Positions 1 through 9,297 of a DNA stretch of 64,000 bases are shown here, one piece after another. The notes below the pieces were generated by a model. It worked only from the letters and a program-made list of their open reading frames with translations, was not told the origin of the DNA and made no database searches. The stretch is from Sipunculus nudus. Taxonomy: Eukaryota > Annelida > Sipuncula > Golfingiida > Sipunculidae. The translations under genes and the position numbers were made by a program. How positions within the stretch are numbered: the stretch's first letter is position 1; every line of letters starts with the position of its first letter. The stretch lies in assembly GCA_026874595.1 (NCBI GenBank), contig CM049311.1, positions 70,290,453 to 70,354,452 on the forward strand, in the 5' to 3' direction.

Positions 1-260
1 TAATCCGCCCTAATGACAGTGCTTGAAATAGCCAAGAAATGAGTATGCAGGCCAAGATGAAAAGTTAAAATAAAAAGTCCGCTGAGACAATTAACATGTG
101 ACCATATAGCATTTAGTCAAGTGGATGTCATGTGGTTGACACAATTTATACAGATTTGATTTACCAAATAATTGAGAATAATAAATATTACTGACACAAA
201 TGTTATTAACATTATTTTTTTTTAATTTTTAATATTATTATTATCACTATATTATTTTCA

Positions 261-291
<31 letters not shown>

Positions 292-642
292 TCAATTAAT
301 GTTGTGCTTTGCAAGACCGTACAGACACTTCAGATACACTACTCCACTCATATATACAACAATAAATCTGTGGAATAAGTTAAAAAATTGCAAAATTGGC
401 ACCATATGGATTAGTTTATCGGTAGCAATCTGCCCATGTCAATATACTAGTGAAAAAAAATCTTAGAAGTAGTGGCGTCTGTGTGGTGAAGCGAGTCATA
501 TCAATAATATACAGCATTAAGTGTATGTGATGCAGCTCCGCGAACATTGATGAGTACTGACCTGATGGCAACAACCAGACTATTTTTCGTTAAACCAATC
601 ACCGAGAGCGGTGCATCTGTGGCGGAAATTGCCGTGAAAGGT
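1..642. other. AT-rich sequence upstream of RPL24
   Basis: No ORF or RNA gene is recognisable here. The first half is very AT-rich and contains an ATT/TTA microsatellite at about 255-288. The last 150 bases are more GC-balanced and should contain the RPL24 core promoter, but no clear TATA box is visible close to the presumed start. Confidence 0.5.
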
Positions 643-662
643 CCTCTTCTACTTCCGGCACC
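643..662 (+). promoter_or_regulatory. Pyrimidine-rich 5' leader (TOP-like) of RPL24
   Basis: The bases CCTCTTCTACTTCC lie directly upstream of the RPL24 start codon at 663. Ribosomal protein mRNAs of animals normally begin with a C followed by a pyrimidine tract (5' TOP), which couples their translation to mTOR signalling. The position and composition fit, giving a leader of about 20 bases. The exact transcription start is inferred. Confidence 0.6.
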
Positions 663-3600
663 ATGAAGTGAGTGTCGAAATCATGTAACCCCTGTCGAAA
701 ATCCACATTAATCCTATCAGAAGATCACAAAATTACAAAGTTACATCGAAGATATGGAACTTAAAAATGTATTGAAAGTTGATAGTTATTCTTTTCTTTT
801 ATTCCAGGCTCGAGCTGTGCTCCTACAGCGGGATCAAAATCTATCCCGGCCATGGGAAACGAATGGTCAGAACCGATGGCAGGGTACGTCAATATTTGAT
901 TATATACAACACGTGGAAATCTCTGAAAAAAAATCAGTTGTGAATGAAATCAATTGAAATGCAGAAAATGCATTTCTTTTAGTGGTTAACACAGCAACCG
1001 TTTTGCCCATCCAACCGGTATATATATTATCGGAACTAGTGGCATGTTTTGGCAACTGACGGTATCAGTGCAATGCTGTTTAAAAGGGGTCCGCCTAGCT
1101 CGATTGAATCGGACTCAATATTATAAGGCCTGCCATATATTGAGTCCGATAGCCATACAATGAGAGTTTCTACAATATAAGCCACGGAAGATGCAACGGA
1201 TCCGTTGCATCTTCTTTGACTGCTTGTTTACTGCCAAACAACAGGACACAGGATTATACCATTTTAACACCAATAAGTATGTGTTTCATGGTTTCGATAG
1301 CAACTAAAATCAAACTTGGATCATCATTTTTAAACATTTACTAACCATTCAACCAGAGGCATGTCAGCGAGTTTAGTAGGGACAGAGAAGAACAGTCAAA
1401 CAGGTGCACTTGATGACCTCGCTGATAGCCTCGCTCACTCGAGTGATTGACAGCTAAAATGATGTTACATTTTGTTTCAACGGGCCCGGTGCTGAAGAAT
1501 GACTGCCGATCGGGGTAATAAACACCTGTTGATACTGGTTACAAGGGCATTGGGTGGCATGTAGTCTGAGGCTTATATTGTAGAAACTCACTGTATGGCT
1601 ATAGGACTCAATATATGGCAGTGCCTAATAATATTTACGCTCCCGAGGCAGCGGAAATCTTGCGCTTCTAAAGAAGCAACCGATTTTCACGGTGCCAGCT
1701 TTGACCTTTTATGATATATTTAGACACCAGATGGCGGTTCGTTTTCCACTGAAATAAACGTGCGTATGATGTGACAAGCAGCCAATCAGATGCCAATAAA
1801 CAAACACTCGATAGGCATCCTGGCTCCGCCCATAGCTGCGCTTCAAGCGCCTTTTGAAGACAGATAACGGTCGAATTTTAATTGCTCCCTCTGCATTCTC
1901 GCTTCATCGACCGATTCTGATGGTATGACTGTGTTAGTGTAGCCATGTATCTGTTGTCTGCAGAACTGAAACCAGCAAGCGAGGTGTGCACGCAGCCTTT
2001 GTTGTTACGTTTTGTTTGAATTACAGCTCACCGGCCGAGCATCATATGTGCCCAAGGCCCTAAGCAAACCACGTCAGGGGCAATTCTCTCTGAGCCTGTG
2101 GCCTGTTCAGACGGTTACGCTGGGGGATGAGCTGTCACTCAAAAAGAAATTAATATGATTGGCTCTGTGTATTCCTCGCTTGGCCGTGTCTTCCAGCACA
2201 AGGTCTCATCTGATTGGACAAAAATACAGTGCTCCTCTCTGGTGTTGCAATTCAGGATACGAGGTCATAACAAACAGCGCCTTACGATATAGGTAGTAGC
2301 CCTATAGGTAAAGCGCTGTGTAAAGAGCGTAAATAATATTGAGTCCGATTAAATTGGGCTAGGGTCCTCCTTAACACCCAAAACACCAGTGTTTTGGATA
2401 GTGTGACGAAACACCACGAAACGCCCTTTTAAATTCGAACTTGAAACAAAATACTGGAATCAGTTAATAAATTATCATCTGTTGCATATGTTAATGCGGA
2501 ATTGTGCCACTATTCTGTAAAAGAAAAGAAAGCAATGGTGTTTTGTACAACTGACAAGTGCGCTGCTTGATTGCGACTTGGCCACTAGGGAGCAGGGTCA
2601 TAGCTGGCATAAATGGCTGCAGTGGGCGCCGGTGAACCAACCACGGCCCGAAACACTCATTTTTGTCATTATGTCATAAATTTATGAAACAAAATTGCAG
2701 ATTTATATCCATATGATGATTATTTATCGATTGGTGTTACGTTTTGGGTTCAGGTTTGTAGTTAAGTGGGTTTTTCGTGGTGTTTCGTCACAGAAACCCA
2801 AAACACTGGTGTTTAGGGGGACCCGTTTAAAAGTGTTTTGCAGCTTGATGTGCTGTGCTTAGTAATAAAGTACATATTCTTTTTTTGTTTTCTGTCAAGG
2901 GGTGCCCATCCGTCTATGGAGCATTTTTTTTTAATTTGATGAAACGAAAATTGTTGGCTACTGACTCTACATGATTCTGGTTGGTTAATAAATGAAACCA
3001 GCACCACACGCCACTAACATGTTCCAATTTTTTAAAGTGATTTAACAAAACGTATCTTATGAAAATTTATTTAGCAGCATGCCAACTGAAGTGACTAGAA
3101 GACTAACTGTCATTATTTAAATAATCTTTGAATTAGGGGTCACTTACGATTCACCTGTGTAGGTGCGGTGTCACATTTATGAGGGTTTTATGTTTGCCAT
3201 AATAGTCCATTGCAATATTGAAAGAGAGACTCGGCAATTCGTTTTTCAGGAGATTAAATTCTTGACCCAACTGGTAGCAGCCAGATCCCATGATGAAAAT
3301 CTTGGAATTACCGTTTGATTTATATTATGAAACAACAATTGCGGCTTTCTTTTCTGAGGATCTAGCTGGGAATGCACTCCACATGACTTAAATCATGTGC
3401 CTCATTAGTGAATAGTGTTTAACACAGAATTCTCACCTTTTAAAGAAAAATGTCTTTGTTCAAGTCCATAGTATTTTACATTTGAATGACAGTTCTTGAA
3501 ACTTTTATTTCAGACATTCATATTTTTGAGTGCAAAATGTGAGGCGTCACACATGATGAAGCGCAACCCCCGTAAAATCAGCTGGACTGTGTTGTACAGA

Positions 3601-6600
3601 CGTAAACACAAAAAGGGGGTGCAAGAAGAGGCCGCCAAGAAAAGGACAAGACGTACACAAAAGTTCCAGCGTGCCATTACTGGTGCTTCTCTCAGTGACA
3701 TCATGGCCAAGCGTAACCAGAAACCTGAGGTCAGGAAGGCACAGCGTGAACAGGCCATCAGGTACAAATGTCCGCAAGACTGTGGCTAATCGCACAAACT
3801 GAAACAATGTGTACTTCTTTGCAAAGCACAGAAATAGTTTTCCACATTTTCACATATAAACAGCTTGATTTCAGTCAATTATTATGATTTGAATTTTGCA
3901 GCACAAAAAAATTGCATCCTTTTATTCAACCTTTAAGCATTTCCATTTGTAAATCTAAGTAACTTCACTCACAGTTGTGTAAACGCGAAAGACCAATGTT
4001 GTCAACAGATCTGTGATTGGACACATGAATCTTTAATTTGTCATCCAATGTTTGCAAGACCAGTGGTCAGCAGATCCGTGATGGGACACGTGAACCTTAA
4101 ATTGTCATCCAAGTTAATACTAAACAAGACTTCATATATTGTACAATACAAATTCATTAGACTAGGACCCCAAAGTTCAATCATCTTTTCAGTATTCTAG
4201 CATTACCATGCATTTGATATCTCAAGCTGCAAATTTATCTAGTTCTCTGGGCTAAATATTACCTCAGAAGCAATATACAAGTACTTATCAAAAGCCTTTG
4301 CCACCAGGCATCCACAAGAGTGAAATTATTAGCAAAAAATTTCAAAAGGAAAGATTCCTATCTTGAAATTATTTTGTTGAAGTATACAACTTGCTCTTAA
4401 ATCTTCTCAAACGGGGGTGTCCAGAATGATGTATACACTTCATGTGCATGATGTATGCTGATTGTACAAATCAAGCTCAACAGATCTGATTGGACACAAA
4501 TAAGTATGGCTTAATGTAAAATAATAAACTTCTAGAATTCCAAGAGCATCCTGGGATATATTGTACAGCATTGTGCTGATAAATACCCTTTGATCTGCCT
4601 AAATAGAATCTTTTCACTGTTCATCTGTATACCGTGGTTGGCTTCATATTCCCAAGTTTAAATAATTGTAATTTTCACTTCTTCATTATATCAAAAGGGT
4701 TTCATTTTCACGATTTATCATACAGTAACTTGCACAATGTACATAACAATTAATATAAGTTACCTGATATATTTGCAAAATTTTAACAATCTTACCATGG
4801 AATGGGGGGATATTCTTCATGCAATAGAGGCAGATAAACACTACATATTGCAATAATTTATATTATCAATCATTGAATTATCGGTAACATTAAATGTACG
4901 CTAATATTGATGCTACCGGCACAATATATGTGAGATGTCATTGAAGCTACAGATTAAAATACTTTTTACCTGTACAGATGTGGGGTCTTATTGACATAGG
5001 TTTTATTTTTGTGATAATTTCCCCTTTGTGAATAATGAAAATTTGAAACCCTCATGAACAAAAGGGAACCCACAGTTTTCCTTACACTGAAGATGTAGTT
5101 TAAATCGGAAAAATGTGTTGAAGATGTGAAACCCGTGCCATCTTTCCTACTAAGGAGAGGTACCTTGCCTATTGGAATAACATGTCTGTTGGGGGGGGGG
5201 GTCAACTTGTGTTGTACAAGGTTTCTGACACTCAAATCAAACCTTGACAGAGTTTTCTATGACAGTCATTGCAGCAATGAAATGCATTTCTGTAACCTGT
5301 ATGATCATATATTGATTGTTGTGTTAATGCTTCAATGTAACCTGTATGATCATATTTTGATTGTTGTTTTAATGCCTTTCTGTAACCTGTATGATCATAT
5401 ATTGATTGTTGTGTTAATGCCTCTATGTAACCTCTATGATCATATATTGATTGTTGTGTTAATGTTTTTGCAGGGCAGCCAAAGAGAAGCAGAAGGCTAA
5501 GAACGCTCTCAAAAAACAGGTGAGCATATTGGCTATCCCCATGTGTAGTCATCATCACACAGTGGTTTTGTTATATAAACAGTGTTGATTGGACTTAACG
5601 TCTTCCAGTTGGCTTATATAAGTTGCAACTGTTGGTCTTGTATAGCTTGACATCCAGACAGGTCTTGATAAAATCGCTGGGGGAAAAAACTGGGAATTGA
5701 GGCCACCTAAGTGACCTACGTTCTGCCTGACAGAATAAAAACACTGTTTTGTGTTCCTTTGATGTTCAGTTTGTTTGTTGCTGAATGCATGTGCATAGAA
5801 TCATAAGGTAAAAATGTTTCTCTTTGAGATTCAAATCAACCATCTCACAGGTTTGGTGGGAAATCTACCAAACCACTTCTGGGAAATAATTAACAGTTCT
5901 AAAAACAAATATCTTACAAAAGATCAAATTTCTCAGGAATGGCTCCACAGTTTTTCCTTTAATTAAGGTGCATTTAACATTCTTCAATTACTTTTATAGT
6001 GGTTTGGGGATATTTCGAATTTTCATTAGAAGTGAAATTTTCTAATTACAATTTGAAAGCATATGTCCAAGTTTTGGAAGACTATCAGATAAGAAAAGAT
6101 CCTGCAATTGGGAAAAGTTCTTAAATAATATTGAAGTAGTATTGCTCATATCTTTTTATTTCAAATTATTTATTTTTATTACTTTATTTATCTGATAGCA
6201 TCCTAAACATGCTTGCTTATTTGCTGATAAACAAAGCCCATAGCCTCTGAATGCATCAATCCATAACAGCCAGATCCCATGATGAAAATCTTGGAATTAC
6301 CGTTTGATAATTATGAAACAATCTTCTGCGGCTTTATTTTCTGAGGTTCTGGCTGTGCACAACATATGTTCTTAAACAAACTTCCTTTGATTCTTGGGAT
6401 CGTTACATTGGTTTGCTGAATTATCTTAGATAGTTTGAACTTTGCATAAATGGCAAGTTGGAGTGGAATGTGCTGAAATTTAGTTGACATTAACAGATAA
6501 TACAACCACTGATCAATGCATAATACATTTCAGACCTCTGGCAAACCTGCTCAGCCCAAGGTTAAGGCTACCAAGAAGGTCATTACTGCCAAACCCAGGG

Positions 6601-6617
6601 TCGGTGGAAAGCGATAA
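663..6617 (+). CDS. RPL24: 60S ribosomal protein L24 (eL24), six-exon gene
   Basis: Coding exons are 663-667, 808-883, 3514-3761, 5474-5519 and 6534-6617; all introns are GT-AG and the frame stays open. Exon 1 supplies only ATGAA and exon 2 completes the Lys codon. The product is 152 residues, close to the roughly 157 of vertebrate eL24. It starts [20 protein letters not shown], contains the family core [12 protein letters not shown] followed by [11 protein letters not shown] and [20 protein letters not shown], and ends PRVGGKR. The L24e domain is roughly residues 1-65, followed by a long basic helix. In known ribosomes eL24 sits on the 60S surface and its C-terminal part forms a bridge to the 40S subunit. 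Introns 2-5 each carry a C/D snoRNA gene. An in-frame ATG extends the ORF upstream of exon 2 (754), but this is intron; the splice-supported start at 663 follows the pyrimidine leader. Confidence 0.95.
1187..1214. repeat. Perfect 28-base palindrome
   Basis: The half-site GAAGATGCAACGGA is followed immediately by its exact reverse complement, with no loop. It sits just inside the left arm of the intron 2 transposon and could extrude as a cruciform or be a transposase or host protein site. Confidence 0.85.
1636..2331 (+). mobile_element. 0.7-kb MITE, copy 1 (nested)
   Basis: The ends TACGCTC and GAGCGTA are flanked by a perfect 9-base duplication AATAATATT (1627-1635 and 2332-2340). The terminal repeat continues imperfectly as a CAGCG block six bases in. 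The interior has no long ORF. The same sequence recurs inverted at 21508-22185 and, rearranged, at 40517-40815. Insertion is into the right arm of the larger intron 2 element, so it is younger than that element. The 9-base duplication points to a Mutator-like helper. Confidence 0.85.
2376..2823. repeat. Inverted-repeat segment with CACCAGTGTTTTGG arms
   Basis: Arms of about 47 bases (2376-2425 and 2768-2820) share the blocks AAACACCAGTGTTTTGG and GACGAAACACCACGAAA in opposite orientation. They form the right end of the composite element. This could be a separate MITE captured by the larger unit. The centre is AT-rich without coding signs. Confidence 0.6.
3282..3364 (+). ncRNA. C/D-box snoRNA type A, copy 1 (RPL24 intron 2)
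   Basis: C box ATGATGA at 3290-3296, D' box TTGA at 3315-3318 and D box CTGA at 3354-3357 are closed by a terminal stem AGATCC/GGATCT. The guide TGGAATTACCG before D' is an 11-base perfect match to the universally conserved 18S segment CGGUAAUUCCA. The fifth base upstream of D' pairs with the U of CGGU. By my memory of rRNA maps this is the site methylated as yeast Um578 (snR77) and human Um627 (SNORD65). It is intronic in a ribosomal protein gene, the usual animal snoRNA location. Confidence 0.85.
3985..4115 (+). pseudogene. Two degenerate type B snoRNA copies
   Basis: Two tandem blocks in RPL24 intron 3 contain CAACAGATCTGTGATTGGAC (near 4000) and CAGCAGATCCGTGATGGGAC (near 4070). These resemble the 3' half of the intact snoRNA at 4417-4497, but two extra bases split the CTGA D box. 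They also share a downstream block near TTGTCATCCAA. They lack a convincing C box, so they look like relics of local duplication. Confidence 0.5.
4417..4497 (+). ncRNA. C/D-box snoRNA type B, copy 1 (RPL24 intron 3)
   Basis: C box ATGATGT at 4426-4432, an internal CTGA at 4458-4461 (possible D') and D box CTGA at 4486-4489 are closed by a perfect 7-base stem GTGTCCA/TGGACAC. The guide TCAAGCTCAACAG two bases before the D box is complementary over 13 bases to the conserved 28S segment CUGUUGAGCUUGA near the peptidyl-transferase region. The fifth-base rule places the methyl group on the G of CUG. I do not recall a standard yeast or human guide for that base, so no name is given. Confidence 0.8.
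5289..5470 (+). repeat. 45-bp tandem repeat before RPL24 exon 4
   Basis: Four copies with a 45-base period (starting near 5291, 5336, 5381 and 5426) share TGTAACCTGTATGATCATAT and TTGATTGTTGTGTTAATG. The array ends at the acceptor of exon 4 (AG at 5472-5473), so the repeat unit itself provides the branch-point region and the T-rich stretch used for splicing. The open frame across it is a consequence of the period being a multiple of three. Confidence 0.85.
6270..6352 (+). ncRNA. C/D-box snoRNA type A, copy 2 (RPL24 intron 4)
   Basis: A diverged duplicate of the intron 2 snoRNA. C box ATGATGA at 6279-6285, guide TGGAATTACCG, D' TTGA at 6304-6307 and D box CTGA at 6341-6344. The terminal stem is CCAGATCC/GGTTCTGG with one mismatch. 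The guide and boxes are unchanged while the rest has drifted, which argues that both copies are functional. The predicted target is the same 18S uridine as copy 1. Confidence 0.85.
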
Positions 6618-7540
6618 TTCTTGGATGAAAGTGAGTACACAAGTTGACCTGTTTTTAAATATTTTCCTGTTTTGTGTTTTCCTTGCCATGTGAAGGGTCC
6701 AGGATGATGTATTCTTATCATATTCATGATAAACACTGATTGTACAAATCAAGCTCAACAGATCTGACTGGACTGACCCATGATCAGTAGTATTTAATAT
6801 AACATAATAGAACCCAAACATCTTGGATCTAAGCCTGTAATTTCATGTGTAGGTTATAATATCTTGAGTTATCACAGGGTTTGGAAGACCCCTTTAAACA
6901 GTGCTGCCTTTTCTGGTTCTCATCTAAGGCTAAAATTGTACCAGATGCTAACTTGTTAAGTTTACTACAAATTTGATTTACCTTAAGAAAATGCATGCGA
7001 TTGTCATGCAAAATTCTTTGAAAAAAATTATTTTGAGTTTGGGTTATCGATTAAACTGGTCTGTCAAACTATGGCAGAGGCAGCAATTGATTTGAGTTGT
7101 GAGTCACAAAGACCATTTCATTGAGAAAGTGGTTCAGTTTAAATAATAAGTAAAGTCTTTTTAAAGCACATTCGAAACAGTGCCGTTACTTAAAGAGCCC
7201 CCCATGAGTGCGTTACACTCGCGACAAGAATATAACCTAATGTTTTGCACTCACAACACGTGAAAGGTCCATGGGGACATATCTACCTGACCTTGTTGTA
7301 TGAAAGTTGTAAACCTTGCAGTACTAGATGAGTGAAACACAAGACCTTTGATTTTACAAGTAAAAAACTGATAAATGTATTTTTTTTTAAATTCCCCATG
7401 ACTTAAATGTTACTGATACATTTTGTTCTTTTCCAGATTGCCGGGTCCTGTCCATCGAGTTGTAACATCATCTCTTTTCCTGTACATAGACCAATAAATA
7501 TGGTCACGTGGGTCTGTGTTAGTGTTTTATTTGTCTTTAT
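6618..7540 (+). terminator. RPL24: RPL24 3' UTR with intron, and poly(A) signal
   Basis: After the stop codon, 13 bases of exon 5 are followed by a consensus donor (GTGAGT at 6631). The acceptor TTCCAG ends at 7436, so the last exon (from 7437) is entirely non-coding. AATAAA at 7493-7498 is followed by a GT-rich stretch (GGGTCTGTGTTAGTG), giving cleavage near 7515-7530. The intron in the 3' UTR lies only 13 bases after the stop, so nonsense-mediated decay should not be triggered. This intron hosts a type B snoRNA. Confidence 0.8.
6697..6773 (+). ncRNA. C/D-box snoRNA type B, copy 2 (RPL24 3'-UTR intron)
   Basis: C box ATGATGT at 6704-6710, an internal CTGA at 6736-6739 and D box CTGA at 6764-6767, with a perfect terminal stem GTCCAG/CTGGAC. 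The block from TGTACAAATCAAGCTCAAC to the D box is identical to the intron 3 copy, while the 5' half differs. Conservation is concentrated on the 28S-complementary guide, as expected for a working methylation guide. Confidence 0.8.
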
Positions 7541-7659
7541 GTGATACCTTTGTCAGCAGTTTGTCATTGTGTGATACAAAAGGATAATCCCAGTAGATCT
7601 GTTATACTATTGACTAAAAGGAATTAGTGGTGTTTGTATTTGGCGTGTCAAGATAATAC

Positions 7660-8750
7660 TCGGGGTTGGCAGTTTTATCCGCTGCCGGTTTAATCCACTG
7701 GATTTATCCAGATTTATCCGGGGCTCAGATAAAACAGGTTTTATCAAGTTTTATCCGAAGTTAAGGTGTATACTGTCTGTGAAGTACAGACATTTCATAT
7801 TAAATTGACCTTTCCACTGTAAAATAATAAAGTTCTAATAAGAAACATTTTTCTAGTTGACTGAATGATTGTTACTATATAGTCAATTATTTATACATAA
7901 AACAAACATTTCTTGTCACAGATCTCTACTGAAAGTGATGCCATGATCATAATAATAAGTCTGAGACTTTAAATTATTTCTCTTCTTTAGAGTGACTTTT
8001 TTAAAACACATATTCTGTTCATTATACTATAAAAAAAGCTAAACAAATGCAGTTAATACATGTTTAACTCCACAATCTTTGGTACCAAATAATGTATGAC
8101 ATGTACTCACAGATAAACATGATCATCTTTCTTACATCTGAGAGAGATGTACATAATAAGGTCATCTATTACATAAATGACTTAAAAAAACAGTGAAATA
8201 ATAATTTTATGAGGGTTCCCCCTGACATGCCAACAATAAAATGCTTAATAAGTTATCTTGCTCCAGTTTGTTTCTCTGAATGTGGGCAAGTCGCAACAGT
8301 CTGGGAGAAGAAACCTCAAAAGGATCACACTCATTCAGGCATCCTTCTCCACTGGACTCTTTTTAAGTTTCCCCATAAGTTGTTGATGATGGGTTGAAAA
8401 TGTCACCCTGTTGCCTGCCCTTGACTATATGTAAATTTTGGTTCCTTAGGAAGATTCTATAAAGATGATACATCCTAATGAGAAACTGACATCCAGCCAG
8501 AAAAGTAGCATAGCATAAGCTACAGTGGCTGCTGCCAACAGTGAAACCTGAACCTTGAGAAACTTGCCAATTGGATATCACTCTTATATTGTTAATATAT
8601 TAATAAACATTCTGAACTTGATTATCCTGATTAATATAAATGTTAATTTAATTAAAGTATACATGATGATTTCCTGTATAATTGGATTAAAGCGGATAAA
8701 ACCCAGTTTTATCCATTGTCCTGGATTATCCGGATAAAACCCAACCCTGT
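7660..8750. mobile_element. 1.1-kb terminal-inverted-repeat element
   Basis: The left end GGGGTTGGCAGTTTTATCCG and the right end CGGATAAAACCCAACCC are inverted relatives, followed inward by several TTTATCC/GGATAAA motifs. TAATAC occurs directly outside both ends (7654-7659 and 8751-8756), a plausible 6-base target duplication. The interior is AT-rich with no transposase. It lies directly downstream of RPL24. Confidence 0.55.
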
Positions 8751-8886
8751 TAATACCATTAAATGGCATTTATAAGAAAATCTAACCAACCTCTGATAAT
8801 ATAAAAATCAGATTTTATAGGCCATCAAAGGTAGATAACGGCACTAAGTTTGTTATCAAGCCAAAAGCTGTGTATTGGATGTATTT

Positions 8887-9297
8887 GTGTGTGTATCCAG
8901 CCGGAAGCTCTGTGTATCCAGCCGAAAGGGCCGTGTATAAGAAGTGTGTGTATCCAGCCGAAAGGGCTGTGTATAAGAAGTGTGTGTATCCAGCCGAAAG
9001 GGCTGTGTATAAGAAGTCTGTGTATCCAGCCAAAAGGGCCGTGTATAAGAAGTCTGTGTATCCAGCCGAAAGGGCTGTGTATAAGAAGTCTCTGTATCCA
9101 GCCAAAAGGGCTGTGTATAAGAAGTCTCTGTATCCAGCCAAAAGGGCTGTGTATAAGAAGTCTGTGTACCCAGCCGAAAGGGCTGTGTATAAGAAGTCTG
9201 TGTATCCAGCCGAAAGGGCTGTGTATAAGAAGTGTATGTATCCAGCCAATAGCTCTGTATTAGTATTGTGTATCCAGCCAAAAGCTCTGTATTTGAA
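8887..9297. repeat. 36-bp minisatellite
   Basis: About nine to ten copies with an exact 36-base period (starts at 8911, 8947, 8983 ... 9235) of a unit built on TGTGTATCCAGCCGAAAGGG followed by CTGTGTATAAGAAG. Edge copies are degenerate. Because 36 is divisible by three, several frames on both strands stay open. I see no start context, signal peptide or splice signals, so coding is unlikely. Confidence 0.85.

Larger units (their letters stand above)
1087..2824. mobile_element. Composite non-autonomous DNA transposon in RPL24 intron 2
   Basis: Identical 9-base copies of GTTTAAAAG flank the unit at 1078-1086 and 2825-2833. The ends are GGGTCC and GGACCC. Inside, 1087-1183 is an imperfect inverted copy of 1570-1626 plus 2332-2366, an arm of about 95 bases beginning near TCGGACTCAATATTAT; the right arm is interrupted by the element at 1636-2331. 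A second inverted pair lies at 2376-2425 and 2768-2820. A 9-base target duplication suggests Mutator-type or hAT-neighbour transposition. No transposase is present. Confidence 0.7.

Noticed and set aside
754-957. Frame with its own ATG running through RPL24 exon 2
   Set aside because: The ATG lies in intron 1 and the frame reads through the exon 2 donor; the spliced start at 663 gives the family N-terminus.
3510-3807. Open frames antisense to RPL24 exon 3
   Set aside because: Shadows of the conserved coding exon on the other strand.
5126-5500. 124-codon frame over the 45-bp repeats
   Set aside because: Intronic tandem repeat with a period divisible by three that runs into RPL24 exon 4 in a different frame.
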